Assembly: GCA_963922205.1 (NCBI GenBank) | Contig: CAWUHX010000014.1 | Coordinates: 432,001 to 496,000 of the forward strand | Direction: 5' to 3' | DNA length: 64,000 bases | Origin: Romanomermis culicivorax | Taxonomy: Eukaryota; Nematoda; Enoplea; Mermithida; Mermithidae | Shown: positions 46,990 through 64,000 of the stretch, piece by piece | Layout: every line of letters starts with the position of its first letter | Position numbering within the stretch: the stretch's first letter is position 1 | The notes under the pieces: generated by a model | What the model saw: the letters and a program-made list of their open reading frames with translations, nothing else | What the model was told of the DNA's origin: nothing | Database searches by the model: none | Position numbers and translations under genes: made by a program

Positions 46990-47238
46990 TACTCATTGAA
47001 TAAATTTATGCATATGATATGAGGGTGAATAAGCATTGCATAGCTATACCAGGAATAAAATAAATGCACAGCATAAATGCACGTTTCTGTTGAGCCAACT
47101 TTGTCCAAATGTGTTTCTTTTCTTCCCAATTGTACTCTGAACATTAACATTTATTACTGGCAAGAGTCTGGATCACTTTTTTTGCTACCGCTTCAATTTT
47201 TTCTCATTTGACCAACTGATTTCACAAAGAGCTTATCA

Positions 47239-47492
47239 TGAGTGATCAAAAAAAGTTTGTGATCAAGATTCGAAATTCTCTTCGAATGAAATCAATTTTC
47301 TGCTTGAATGTATGTGTCAAAGTACTGCTCGTTTGATTAATACGATAGAGAAAAAAGACTGATGAGCAAACTGCGAGCCAGAAAGTAGCACCATGGAAAA
47401 AGAGTGTGGTTCTATTAGGGTTTAATCCGGATCGCCGAAAACGGACACCTACTCAATTGGAAGCCAAATGGAGAGGACTAAAGCAACTATGA
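47239..47492 (+). pseudogene. Harbinger Myb/SANT-like protein relic (copy 1)
   Basis: Reading frames broken by stops still show KKTDEQTASQKVAPWKK and RRKRTPTQLEAKWRGLK, matching the 'ENKKTD-S--K--AW--I...RT--QL---W-NLK' pattern of Myb-like proteins in Harbinger transposons. Confidence 0.6.
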
Positions 47493-47639
47493 TTTTTATC
47501 TCTTTGACATGGTGGAACACTCAAATAGTGCAAGATAAGTGATGTGTCAAGAGTTAGTTGAAAATTACAATGACAATTTTGCTTATCCTTGAGGATTACC
47601 ATTTTCCTTATTTTCTCTCCTTCATCATCACCATCTTCA

Positions 47640-48303
47640 TTTTATCATTTCAGAACTGCACATGCTACAACTAGGGCGCCACGTTTTTTGAGAGAATATC
47701 CCGCATGCTGCAGATCGAGAATTAATGGAGATTAGATGGAAGTCAGTGAAGCCTATCTTTAAGTAGTGATCCAATGATAATGTGGACACCATGTGCACTG
47801 CTTTTCCAGCTTGCGACTACATTTCTAATCAGTAATTCAGCATCATCCATCAACTTTACATAGATCAAAAATTGACCCTTTTAATTTCGGAAATGTTTCG
47901 ATTTATTCCCACCAGAATTCATTATTGGAATATGAGTACAATCAATTACACCATGAAAACCTTGTTTTTCATAAAAACCCGTATGTATGAATTAATAATC
48001 TTTTGGTCTTGAGAAGGCAATGAATTTCGGTCACGGTATAGCGACAGATTGAATAACTGTATGCAAGCCTGTAGCCAGCAATTTTTTCGTGGGGCACATA
48101 TTTTTTGCAAGCCAATATATCAGGCAAAAATTGAAACACAAAGGTATTTCTGACCTGAATTTTTCTTCGAGAAAAAACCATAGATTTTTTCGCGTCAATT
48201 TTGCTTTGCTTCCTTTAGCATTTGAAACATTTCGGGAGACCATAGCCTTCCCAACCCACCCTTCTGCATACAGGCCCGGCTGTATGTATGCATCTTGACA
48301 CAC
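47640..48303 (-). pseudogene. Harbinger-type transposase relic
   Basis: The minus strand contains GFHGVIDCTHIPIMNSGG (47911-47963), the first catalytic-aspartate motif of DDE transposases of the Harbinger family. Upstream a 90-codon frame and downstream fragments resemble the flanking transposase, but several stops and frame changes intervene. Together with the neighbouring Myb-like relic it marks a decayed Harbinger element. The transposase part lies beyond the stretch of copy 2 visible here. Confidence 0.65.
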
Positions 48304-49109
48304 TACTTTGACTCATACCATATAAATTGGCAATTTCTTGTTGAAAATCGCCCCCTGCTAAAAATTTTAGACCAATAAATACCTATTCACCTCTCATTTG
48401 CCATATGCCATCTCAAATGTCCTCCTGTCCTTGTACACCGACACATTCCAACATCTCAATTTCTATAAATCAAGTTTCATTTTAGAACACCCACAATCTC
48501 AGCTTTTGCAGTTGAAATTCACCAATGGACAGCATTGACAATGAATCTACTACTGTAATCGGGCCTGAACTGAAAAAACGCGAACCGATCAAAGTGAATC
48601 TTCATCAAATTTTGTTGTTGATCAAAAATACCTTATGGACTTAAGGAAGTGCCAGATGAAAGCCGAGCGTATATTAAAAATGGAAGTAATTCAAGAAGAA
48701 CATTATTTGAAAATTGGGTTGCACGGAAGGCACTGAGGTAACAACGAAAACAAATAAATGACTTGAATGTAATTGCTCTTAATAAAGAAATCAAGGATTT
48801 CTATGATTGCGCGCCTTATGTAAAGGCCTAAACTTTTTTGTCATTTGTAAATTATAAACTTATGTCATGAGCTGACTTTGGTTTCGTTTGATGGAAAGTA
48901 AAATCTAACTACATACCTGAGCATCCACTGACAAATTGTAGTGAGAATCAATCAGCTCTTGTAAAATGTTTTTTTGAACCAGTAGCGCAGAAAGAATGCC
49001 CCTGATTATTTTAGATTTCAAAAGGATTCGAATGGCAAGATGAGGGATGATTCCTAAAATCCAATTCTACTTCTTTTCTCACATTAATAAAAAATCAAGA
49101 AAGTCTACT
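48304..49109. other. Intergenic up to the assembly gap
   Basis: No gene is recognised; it may include the outer part of the decayed Harbinger element. Confidence 0.4.
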
Positions 49110-49209
49110 NNNNNNNNNNNNNNNNNNNNNNNNNNNNNNNNNNNNNNNNNNNNNNNNNNNNNNNNNNNNNNNNNNNNNNNNNNNNNNNNNNNNNNNNNNN
49201 NNNNNNNNN
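49110..49209. other. Assembly gap, exactly 100 N
   Basis: A run of 100 N, the usual placeholder for a scaffold join of unknown size. Copy 2 starts at the first base after it. Confidence 0.98.
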
Positions 49210-50721
49210 TATTTTGATACCACAAAATAGCAAGTAATTTTTCTCAAATAAATGCTGCAAACAGTTATATCAATCATAAAATGGATATGCATTAGAAATA
49301 TTCCAGTGCAAAATATATAAAATCTATAAGATATTAGCAGTTAAATGTCAAAAAAAAAATTATGTTAATTTAACTGAGCAAAGCAGCATAGCAGTAGAAT
49401 TAGTTTAGCATAAATCATTCTATTTATCGCAAATGACATAATAATCTTACTCTTTAAATAATTCATCGTATGAAGATTTGAAAATTTAATGTAAAAATGT
49501 TGGAAATTATGATAGAAAAAGTTAATTTTTTTGTTGGATCCGAAACAACACACTTAGAAACATCAAAAAACGAAGTTTTAAAGCATCCTGATCAATTTCG
49601 ACCGAGTTATGAGCACTTTTGCAGAAAAAGGAGAAAAATTGTGTCTGAACACCAAGATTTTCTATTCTGTCCACCTATTGTTTACATTAACCTTTAGGAG
49701 CCTTGTTTTAATCACACTTTTGAACAGATTTGATCATGAGAACAAATGCTTAAACCTCAATCCTTTGGAAAGAAATACAAAAAAATGTTTGCCAGTTACT
49801 TCTTAAAAAAAAAGAACATCATGTCCAAAAGCAGGGTTTCTCATGACCGGATCGTATTTTTTGACATTTCAATCCAAAGACAGAATCAAAAGCTTTGAAA
49901 CCTGATGTCTCGAAAAAATTTTAGCTTTGGGGTCCAACCAAATCACATGGGACTCCCGAAAATTCAATTTCTCCGCTGAAAACAGCTGTGTCAATTTTTT
50001 TGCACAAACCAGACTTCTGTCTTCACTACAGAAATTAGATGTTCAAGTCTTTTGGAAAATACTAAACATGTGCAGCACATAAATTTTGTAATGGAGTCAG
50101 AAGTGCTGAGAAGAACAAAAAAGTGAGACTTTTTCCTGATACTTTTTGACATTTTAAAATGAAATTTCTAGGTCTTTAAATGAGGGAGTCTTCAGAAGGT
50201 ACTGAGTTATTTTAAAATCGTTCTTATTTTATGCTCAATATATTTGTTTGCAAAATTTTGTCGGGAATAAAATTGATTCCATATTTCTTATTTGAATATA
50301 TCAAAATTCTAGATGGGGTCAGCTAGGATTCTACTGGGGTCAGTCAGGACTCTTCTCGGGATGAAAAGCAGACACCAAAGAACTTCTAAAGAACATGTAG
50401 GCTTTCGGTTGCATTTCTTACTTCCACCATAGCTTTGATGATATTCGATCCAAAAGCATTTTTACTAGCCTCATATATTTACCACTCTTCACTTTACATA
50501 ATTGAAGTTTGCTGATAATTGCTTTTAGGGTAGCTTACTGAATCAACTGATTGCAAATGCCTGTGCCAGATTAAGGCAGCTCATTCTGTGCTGGCCAGTG
50601 CTTTATGTAGTCATCCAAGCTCACGATAATCTTTGTTGCATCATTGTTTTTGAAAGCTATGTGTGCTCTATAGAATTCTGGCCCCCAAAATATTGCGTCA
50701 TGTCGCATTTTTTTACTTTAG

Positions 50722-55208
<4,487 letters not shown>

Positions 55209-58200
55209 TTCTTATATAATTCATGATATAGATTTCTAAATCACCACTGGTGTTGGTTTTCTTTTACATAATTTCACTGCATTATGATTTTTCTAAGTGT
55301 AGCTTTTATGATTATTGTTGCACTATGTTGAGTAGTAAATATTCACAGATGAAGACTGTATACACCGATTCTGATGTTCATAGGTACTCTGTAGCTTACA
55401 CTTTTACTCACTGTGTCATTGTCCTTGAAAAATCCTATGATCACATAGTAATCATCGTGAGATCGATCAGAATCAGTCTGTCAAAAGTCTTTTATTGAAA
55501 CTGTAGTTCAAACTTCTCCAACTGGCTCATTTTTATGCACTAGTATTGTTAAATTGAACTTTTTGATTGGACTACATTCACAATATTACTGCTTTGTGCA
55601 CTGGCAGTTGAATTGTGTTGCATGAATAAGTGCTGCATTTCATACAAGTGCCGACTTTTCAAATTGTAAATGTAAGCCCGTCTGCCCAAAATTTGTCACC
55701 CGGTACGTTCACATTGGCAAATGATTACTGTGGAAGTTGCAACCCAATTATTACTGCACCAATCGACTACCTGGTCGATTTGAGCAGTAATCGGACATGA
55801 AGTATTTTAGTCCAACCCATTGCTGGCAGAGTCAATTTCTAACTCTGACACTAGTGGTATGGTACAGATGAGGTGTAAATTGTGCTCTTGAAGCTATTTT
55901 CTCAGTCGTTGTTCCATGATAATTTGAACATAGTTGTGAAATGACGTTTTTTCTTACGTGCTACGTACCAAACTTTCAACTAGGAATCAACGAGATCATT
56001 GTTTTGAACAGGTATATTTTTGCAATGCAGTCAAGGTCCAGCACGTGATATTGTGATAATTGTCTGGAGACTTCAATGTTTCAGTGTAATTTTTGGCTGT
56101 CTGACTTTGTCTTAGATTATAAGCCTTCACGTGCTTTTCAATAGAGCAGGGGGTAACTGAATAACTCTTGTCGTAGGTTGGGTGAATCCGTGTCAAATAA
56201 TTCCTCGATTTCTGAAATAAAAAAAAAATTTAAATTTGTGTTGGCTCACTTGAGTCATATTGTCCTCAAACCTTCAAAGCTAGATCAAAAGAATTTCAGT
56301 CTGGACTTGATGCCACTTTTTCCTCTTTGTTGTGCATGCACTTTTATCCATATTCAATAGACAGAAAGCATTCTTTACAATACTTCATGGTCATACAAGT
56401 ACCCACCTTATTTTTGGTGCAGAAAGTATGGTTGAATGTGAAATTTGATGCAAAATCATACAATGTGCAGGGTGATACCAGGGTGTAGAAAGCGCACTGG
56501 AACTACAACCTGCGAAATTCCACATTGATGTAGAAAGTATGCCTGGACCACTTTTGTGCAGAATTAACATCAATGTAGAAAGAATAGAGAGTTGATCCAA
56601 CTCGGCTCAAAAATCGAAATGTTGGTGATGCCAAGTTGTCCATAGGCACAAAAATTTTAAAAACTTAAAAATTTTGTGCATGAAATCCTTGAACTTTTTC
56701 TCCTTTTTTTAACTTTTTTGAAAAATTTTACAGTTTTTTGTATGACTTTAAGAAACTTCTGTGCATAAAATTTTGATACCATGAAAACCCTTGTACTTTT
56801 TATACCCAAAACCCAACCGTTCTATTGGTTTATCCATTTTTTTAAATTTTACAAAAATTTCACAAATTTTGGTGCAACATTAACATTTTTTTGTGCACAA
56901 AACTATAAAACCAGAAAACCCTCGAGCCTTTCATGCCCAAAATGTAATGGTTTTATGGGTTTATTCCTTTTTTAAATTTTCTACAGAAATTTTACAAATT
57001 TTGCAATAAATCTAAGAACCGTAGAACACTTGAGCCTTTTATACCAAAAACTTAATGGTTTTACAGGTTTACTCATTTTTTGAAAAAATTCTTCCTGAAA
57101 ATTTTTAAAAATTTGAAAACATTTTGTTAGTAAAATGATAAAATTGTAAAGTTCTCCAGACCTCACTTTTTAAAAAACTTTTTACTAATTTGTGTACGCC
57201 TCTAAAAATTTCTGCAAAGCCTTTGGGGCATAAGACGTACCATGCCCTAAAGGTTTCAAAGAATGATGCTGCACACAGGAAAAACTGACCATCCAATGAA
57301 CTATAAAGTTCCTAAAACGAATTTTTATAAAAATTACTGTAGATATAGCTATACTGTATATGTAGTCAAAAGCTGAATCTTCAATCAAAATACCAGATGG
57401 CATCATATTCCAAGACAACATCGATTTTTTTGCCTGTGAAACCTTACGCTTCTCATTTGTTTAGTTGTTTTTTAAAGATTTTGACAAAATGTTCTGAGTT
57501 GGGTGAAACTCACCATAGGCTAAAAGTTTCAAAGAATGATGCAACATGCAGAACAAACCTACCATTGAACAAATCATAAATCTATCAAAAGTAATAATAT
57601 GAAAAAATTACTGTAGATGTGATTATGCTATCAACAGCCGCCCCATCGATCAAAATACCAGGCAATCATATTACAAGACAGTATTGTATTACAATTTTTA
57701 AAATGTTAAAAATTATGGTGGACTCCCTCCAACAGACGATGAACTCTCCATAAGATTGCACCTCGAATGAGGGGTGCACGCCTGCAGGTACAAAAAAGCT
57801 AATTGGAGGCCAAACTCTGTCTGAACAGTCATACAGGTCGTGGCAGTTATAATGGTAGGAAATTAATTTGACTTGTGCGAAAATATGTGGGGTTTATAAA
57901 AAATGAAACTTAGTTCATACAGTGTCATACCATAGTTTGGCAACGACTATGTTTTAATATCACTAAATTGACCAGACTGACCACCGTCCTGTAAATTATA
58001 TAGTAGTTAGGAAAAATGAATAAAAGGAACTAATAGCAACCCAGAAAAGTCTCCTTTCTACACCCCAAACCTGAAGATAATTGTGCATTTTTACACTTTT
58101 GCTAAAGTTTTGCAAATTTTTCTGAATAAAACCATAAAATCATGAAATCCTTGGGCCTTCTATACCAGTCAACAATTTTTCTTACGATTTTACTGGTAAA

Positions 58201-58253
58201 ATTGTACATTTTTAAATTCAAAAAAGTATTCACATGTTTTTCTGCATAAGACC
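55209..58253. other. Intergenic, copy 2
   Basis: Matches 38798-42790 of copy 1 minus the solo LTR. Diverged 110-130 bp AT-rich repeat units lie at about 56640-57240 and 58060-58253. No gene. Confidence 0.55.
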
Positions 58254-59366
58254 CTTTTTCTTTTTCTTACTAGTGTTAGTCCTGCTTATTGGCAGGGTTC
58301 GCTTGTTTGCATGCCCATCTCCATTTGGCCTAGTGTTGGGCTCCATAATGGGTGCCACATTCATGCGCCTTCGAACGTCATCCTTAAGAACATGGTCGAA
58401 TCTTGTTAAGTCAAAGGTCCATTGTAGCATCCTCATTTCCATACCTATTCATGCCTGGAGTTCAATGGCCAACATTCCGACCCATAGAGGGCGACAGGGC
58501 AGACCATGGTCTTGAAGACTTTAGCCTCAAGTCGGACTGGCATCCAGCAGTCACTAAGAATGCCAATGACATGGCACTTTTTCATCCAAGCTGCATTCAC
58601 GCCGGTCCTTGCATCCGGGAGTATATCACCTTCACTGCTGATGATGGAGCCAAGGTACTTGAATTGTGTCGTCTTTTTATGTCTTCTCCACTGACATTGA
58701 TGGTTCCATCAGTTTGCAGGCCACATTCCATATAGTCGGTCTTCTTGTGTTCAGTCTCAATCCATTCTGATCCAATCAGTTGTTCCATCACTGCATTTGG
58801 TGCTGGATTTCTCGCCATTCTTTATCCGCGGAAAGAATGTCATTGGCCTAAAGTAGCGACCATGGGTGTGGTGTTTGGAGGTCAGCTGTCACCATGTCCA
58901 TGCAGAGGACAAAGAGCAGGGGCGAGAGAGCGGACCTCTGGTGAATGCTGGCATTGTTGTCCAAAGATGGTGAAGAGCCCACAAGGCACCTGACAGCACT
59001 AGTGAGGCTGTGGTAAACCAGCTTGACCCACTGGATGTAGGTCTCCGGAACATTATGTGATTGTAGGGCATGCCAAATGAGTTCATGGGGTATCTGGTCG
59101 AATGCCTTTAACAGGTCCAGAAAGGCCATATGGACTGGCTTGTTCTTCCTCTGGTGCTTTTCCATGAGCAGCCTGGCAGCATGGATGTCGTCTGTTGTCT
59201 CACATCCCTTCACAAAACTGCACTGGTTGGGCACAATATTGACAAACTTGTGAAGTCTTGCGTCGAGGACCCTCTCAAAGATCTTCATCACATGGCAAAG
59301 GAGGTGGATTGGCCGGTTGTTCGAGCACTCCAGAACGTCACCTTTGCCCTTCCATATGTGCATGAA
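58254..59366 (-). mobile_element. 5'-truncated RTE-type LINE fragment, only in copy 2
   Basis: On the minus strand 59363-58848 encodes a reverse transcriptase piece: [51 protein letters not shown]. Further fragments in other frames (KTDYMECGLQTDGTI, MEMRMLQWTFDLTRFDHV) continue the C-terminal part, so the coding region is broken by frameshifts. The plus-strand left edge TTTTTCTTTTTC would be the inverted A-rich tail. Copy 1 is uninterrupted at the corresponding site near 42790. The FADD-type catalytic motif falls at the frame break. Confidence 0.85.
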
Positions 59367-61276
59367 ACCCTCAATCTTTTAATACCTAAAATCTTAGGAT
59401 TTTTGTGCACAAAACTGTAAAATCTCTAGACTTTCGACATCCGGAAGCTAAAGGTCTTATTGAGTTCACTCGTTTTTCAAAAGTTTTTTTTCAAAAATAT
59501 GTAAAACCATAAAATCCTAAATCCTTGGACCACTTATACCAGTAAACTAATTGTCTCACAATTCTACTTTTAAAATTTTGCCTAAAGTTTAAAAAAATTC
59601 ACATATTTTTGTGTGTAAAACCATAAAACCTTTAGACTTTACCCACACCCTAATGGTCTTATGATTTTACTCCATTTCTAATTTTACAGAAATTTTGCAA
59701 ATTATTGATTAGAACATTCTAAAATTTTTTATTGTTTAAAACGACTTTCTCTACCATTAAGAAGAGATCTTCCAAAAATGTCCCGTTCTCAGCTAGGGAG
59801 ACTGTAGCTCTTTACGTATGTACAAAATCGTCAGAACTGGACACTTATGGTCGAAAATTGTCTGACCTGCATGTAAAAAAACATGAGGAGTCTATACACC
59901 ATGAAACAAAGTTTATATGGAGTCGTACTGTAGTTGGGCGACTACTCAATTTTACGTCAAGCAGTTGACCAGACTGTCCACATTGGCGTATTGCACAGAC
60001 TTGTCATTCAAAGGCGTTTAGAATAAAAAACATAAATTAATTTTAAATCACTTTAAAAATTTTATAATCTTTCGTCAAATTTTATCTAGAAAATAATTGA
60101 GCAAATAAATTTTAAGCCATGTTGTTGCATAAACTGATCGGTGTTTGAAAAATTTGGTCGAACAATAATTCAAAACGATATCTTCTGTAGTAAGAGGAGG
60201 TCTTACAAAAAACTGTCCACTCTTGTTCGGGTGCAATAAGAGATGCATGACCTATCAGTGTTATTTTAGATATTTACATGTCGAAAAATTTTTTCCCAAA
60301 GATAGACGCAGTAGCCAAACAAACAAGTGCTTGTCGGGCAGAAGCTAGCCTATGAAATGTGGCCTGTACCAGACAGCAGAAAAACTCAGCTTTCAACATG
60401 AGGTGCACATTCCTATAGCTCTATAAAAGACTGCCTTCCCGGCTATGGAAAAAATGGGTAAGGATGTATATACCTGCAAAGATTTTTGGAAAAACAGTGT
60501 CTCAAGATGTTCCTATAAGAATGCTTTTTAGGTGTTCACTTTAGACTAAGCTTGCCAAATGAGAATGGGTTCACAGAAAGATGTAATTGAAAACAAATGT
60601 GTATAATATCCGTAGTTTTTTTCTCGAGTTGAGTTGAATCTAACAGCTAGGTGCGAAAAAAGATTTAGGCCTATGATGCAGGCTTTTTGCTGTGGGTTAT
60701 TCTGCTTCCCACAGATCGTTCGGAAATAAATAGAAAATAGCTACTTTGACAACAGCTACTTCAGTGACGCAACTGGAATATGTGTCGTCTAGTTGTGTTT
60801 TTTGCTGAACCATATGAATGGACAGTTCAAATACAAATGACACAGTGAGACAGAAACGTAATATTCTAATGAATATCAAATCGGAGACATGGTTTAGCAG
60901 GAAATCTCATTCAGCATTAGGGTTTTTCATGCACTTGAATCAAACAGAGACATATTACGATCGAGAAATATTTGATTTATGACCTCTCACCATTAAGCAA
61001 GAAAAATATTCTCGCTGTGTTATCACCCCATTTGTGCAAAGCATATTCATCAAACAACAGAACAATTTTTTTAGCTCCATCTATTATATTTACTCATCCG
61101 ATCTCAAATGACTATTTTTACAATCAATAGGTTACATAGCTGCACAAGTTTGTGGAAACCAGAAGTAAATTTTCTGATAAAAAGATTTTGATCAATGGAA
61201 AAATCTGTCTGCTAAATTGAAGTCTATCTGCTACCCTTCACTATTTACTAACAGAGATCGAATTTACATTAGAAAC
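59367..61276. other. Intergenic, copy 2
   Basis: Matches 42800-44720 of copy 1, with more AT-rich repeat units (59367-59720). No gene. Confidence 0.5.
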
Positions 61277-61626
61277 ATGATTTATGTGTTGATTGTAGCC
61301 GTTTTCTTGAGCTTGATTCCACAATACGAAGCAGAATGTGAAAATCATTGTGAGTAAACTAACTATGCAGCACACTCATTTCACAAGTGCAGCGTCACTT
61401 CAGAAAGTATTCCTGTTGACTGCAGTCCTCAATGAGATCAATATTTTCCGCAGATCATTGAAATGTTTCAGATGAATATATGCCGAGCGCTAAAGAGGCT
61501 TTGAGCATTTGTCAGGAGCGACGCAGCGATGGAAGCTGTGGTGGTCAATTTTGCATGAAAAAGCGTTTCAATGGACTTCCAGCTTGTTGCGCGCATAGTT
61601 GTCGTTGTTCAAAACGCCCAATGTGA
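61277..61626 (+). CDS. Small cysteine-rich secreted peptide, copy 2 (exons 61277-61349 and 61472-61626)
   Basis: Same two-exon structure, phases and length (75 aa) as copy 1. The amino-acid differences I see are in the first residues of the signal peptide (MIYVLIV against MFFVLIV). The mature region, with eight cysteines, appears unchanged. Conservation of the mature peptide beside diverged introns suggests selection on the secreted product. Family and function are unknown. Confidence 0.8.
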
Positions 61627-62975
61627 GTATAAATAAGTTGGCTAGACAGAAAACCTCACTCCAGTCTTCCTAAGTGAAAGAAGTTGAAAAATTACGTTGA
61701 AGAAATCCACGGACTGATCCATCAAGTAACTGCTTCCGATAGAATCCTTTCCAAACATCCAAAAGTTGTAAGGCAAGCCTCTCTTTACGTGAAAAACTTT
61801 AAAAGTATTGTAAATACCGGATTCTAATTAGCGAAGAGTTTGCCTTCAATTTTCAATCAGTTCTATGCTCTAGAGATTTTCAAGTACCCATGTTTTAAAA
61901 GTTTCCAAACGTTGCTGATATCCTAAATTTATCAGTGGCCGTATAAAATAATTTGTTCCACATTCCTGAACATTATCTGCAAATAACAAGACGTAAACTT
62001 CCCACCGTATTTTCGTGAATTGAGGCTGATCATATTCATAGCAGAGGTGTGTTCATCCTCCCAAGAGAAACTCATCTAATGGCATTTTTCTCATTGATGC
62101 AACAGCGCCACATCATGAGATTATGTTTTAAGCTAATTTGCATGCTCAAACTTCTTAATCAATAGAATCTGATTGTTCAATCGTAAATAAATCTAGGGAG
62201 GCGCGAAACAGGTCATAAGGAACACCCTTGAAATAAAATCACACGAAAATTTTCCACTCGACAAAATTGGTCGTACATAATCGAAGCTTGGATAAAAAAA
62301 GCACGCAGATTTGAGCATTGGTAGATTATTGGAATGAAAATTTAGAGTCATGCTTGGAACTTTGGAGCATGAGATTGATTAAATTAAGTGATAATTTTCA
62401 TCAGGGTACGCCTGACTTGCACAATTCAGAAAATTTATGAATATTCATTTTCGAAAAAATTGTCAATAACTGAATCAATGTGCATTGTTGCCATCCGGTA
62501 CAAAAACCATTCCAGCATGCAAAAATTGACAACATTTTTGTCCAAAATTAGTCTCCATTAATGTAAACGAAAATTGTTGGACCTCTGGCAACTTTTGAGA
62601 CTACCCTCGCTATGGAGGTTTCAGGCTCTAGTCCATCACTAACCGGGTTACTTAACTATTGTACTTATCGTTCTTTAGGTGTCGCGATGGTCAGCTATCA
62701 TTCACAAAAGCCAATTTGCATTTGTGTCGTGAAGTAATCTATTGAAATTGATTTCACGAATATGTTTATCGGGCCTGTTTATTTATGTATACATTCCCTT
62801 GTTTTTTCCATTAAAGTTTGCAATCAGGTTGGTATTCGTAGGATATTCTTGCCTTCTACACTTAGGGCCAGATGACAGAAGGCTTAATAGACTATTCGGC
62901 GAATAGCACTAGTCGGTGAATAAATTGCTTATTCGGTGAATAGCTATTCAGGCGATGGATGAGCAAATAGACTAT
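61627..62975. other. Intergenic, copy 2
   Basis: Matches 45071-46452 of copy 1 with small indels. No gene is recognised. Confidence 0.5.
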
Positions 62976-63467
62976 TGTTGTAGTGTGTTCCTGCCAATTT
63001 TGCTGAACATTCGTAAATTTTGTCGATTTTCGCACAAGGCCCCCAAGTACAAAGTGAAGTGAGCAACGGGGACCATCGACAGTCGTCTTACTGTAGCACA
63101 TGTCGGTCCATTGATATATTTTATACCCATTCGTTCGCCTCCCAGGGCCCCCCACCTTCTCGTGTTTTCTCAAAGCGTCTGGGAGTGATTGTCATCTCAC
63201 CCGTCTCGTACTGTATTAGTAAGTGTATATTTTTGTGCCAGGTAAAATTCGGAGAGAGTTCTCCTTTATTCTTTCTTTATTTTAATTGGGAGACGGATTA
63301 AGGAAATAAGCCTTCCTTAATCTGTTGGGTAATTAGTGTCGGGTTTAAGTACATTACTTAAGTTAATCGGGTAAGCATGGGTCTTGGAAATACATGCATT
63401 AAGGATGAACCCTGGAATCCCACTCCTGCCTTATTTATCAAGCCCCGACCAAATTCAAAATATAACA
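62976..63467 (+). mobile_element. Solo LTR related to the 14.2-kb element (copy 2)
   Basis: Same LTR as at 46453-46989 but about 45 bp shorter: the stretch after CACATGTCGGT, including the GTGCAGTCTCTC part, is deleted. It begins TGTTGTAGTG and ends TATAACA. Confidence 0.85.
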
Positions 63468-63720
63468 TACTCATTGAATAAATTTATGCATATGATAATA
63501 TGAGGGTGAATAAGCATTGCATGGCTATACCAGCAATAAAATAAATGCACAACATAAATGGATGTTTCTGTTGATCCAACTTTTCCGAAATGTGTTTCTT
63601 TTCTTTCCAATTGTACTCTGAACATTAACATTTATTACTGGCAAGACTCTGGGTCACTTTTTTTGCTACCGCTTCAATTTTTTCTCATTTGACCAACTGA
63701 TTTCACAAAGAGCTTATCAT

Positions 63721-63972
63721 GAGTGATCAAAAAAAGTTTGTGATCAAGATTCGAAATTCTCTTCGAATGAAATCAATTTTCTGCTTGAATGTATGTGTCA
63801 AAGTACTGCTCGTTTGATTAATACGATAGAGAAAAAAGACTGATGAGCAAACTGCGAGCCAGAAAGTAGCACCATGGAAGAAGAGTGTGGTTCTATTAGG
63901 GTTTAATCCGGATCGCCGAAAACGGACACCTACTCAATTGGAAGCCGAATGGAGAGGACTAAAGCAACTATG
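63721..63972 (+). pseudogene. Harbinger Myb/SANT-like protein relic (copy 2)
   Basis: Same broken Myb-like sequence as 47239-47492, with RKRTPTQLEAEWRGLK still readable. The accompanying transposase relic would lie beyond the window. Confidence 0.6.
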
Positions 63973-64000
63973 ATTTTTACCTCTTTGACATGCTGGAACA

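Overview
The window looks like invertebrate animal nuclear DNA: AT-rich, GT-AG introns with short pyrimidine-rich acceptors, few genes and many transposons. The best clue to the host is a 5'-truncated LINE whose reverse transcriptase resembles RTE-type elements common in parasitic nematodes. A nematode is my tentative guess; RTE elements move between species, so this is weak evidence.

Region by region. 1-5.6 kb: no gene recognised. 5.6-38.8 kb: one long gene of 14 coding exons for a secreted, four-domain M16 (insulysin-like) protein. All splice phases join and the model totals 945 codons, but the zinc motif HxxEH is replaced, so it looks like a pseudoenzyme. Its 20-kb first intron holds a nest of mobile DNA. 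A foldback-like element with arms of short degenerate repeats was hit by a 347-bp hAT-type MITE (8-bp target duplication) and by a 14,181-bp Ty3-type LTR retrotransposon on the minus strand (8299-22479; 595-bp LTRs, 4-bp target duplication GACG). That retrotransposon is the most unusual object here. Gag and Pol share one frame split by a UGA, the zinc knuckle lies after the UGA, a lone TAG interrupts Pol, and the env position holds a frame of about 1,600 codons that begins with an RNase D/WRN-like DEDDy 3'-5' exonuclease domain.

26-32.8 kb: more M16 exons, a PIF/Harbinger-type MITE with a Myb-like ORF, a ~20-bp minisatellite and an element with inverted ends. 32.8-49.1 kb and 49.2-64 kb: two copies of the same block, separated by exactly 100 N. 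Each holds the 3' part of the M16 gene (exons E-O plus an alternative exon G), a two-exon gene for a small cysteine-rich secreted peptide, a solo LTR related to the 14-kb element, and Harbinger relics. Copy 1 alone has an 874-bp solo LTR with an empty site in copy 2. Copy 2 alone has the LINE fragment and lacks M16 exons A-D. This is either a real tandem duplication or two haplotypes scaffolded end to end.

The cellular genes are the two M16 copies and the two peptide genes; both products carry predicted signal peptides and so probably act outside the cell. Most other sequence is transposon-derived or unrecognised.
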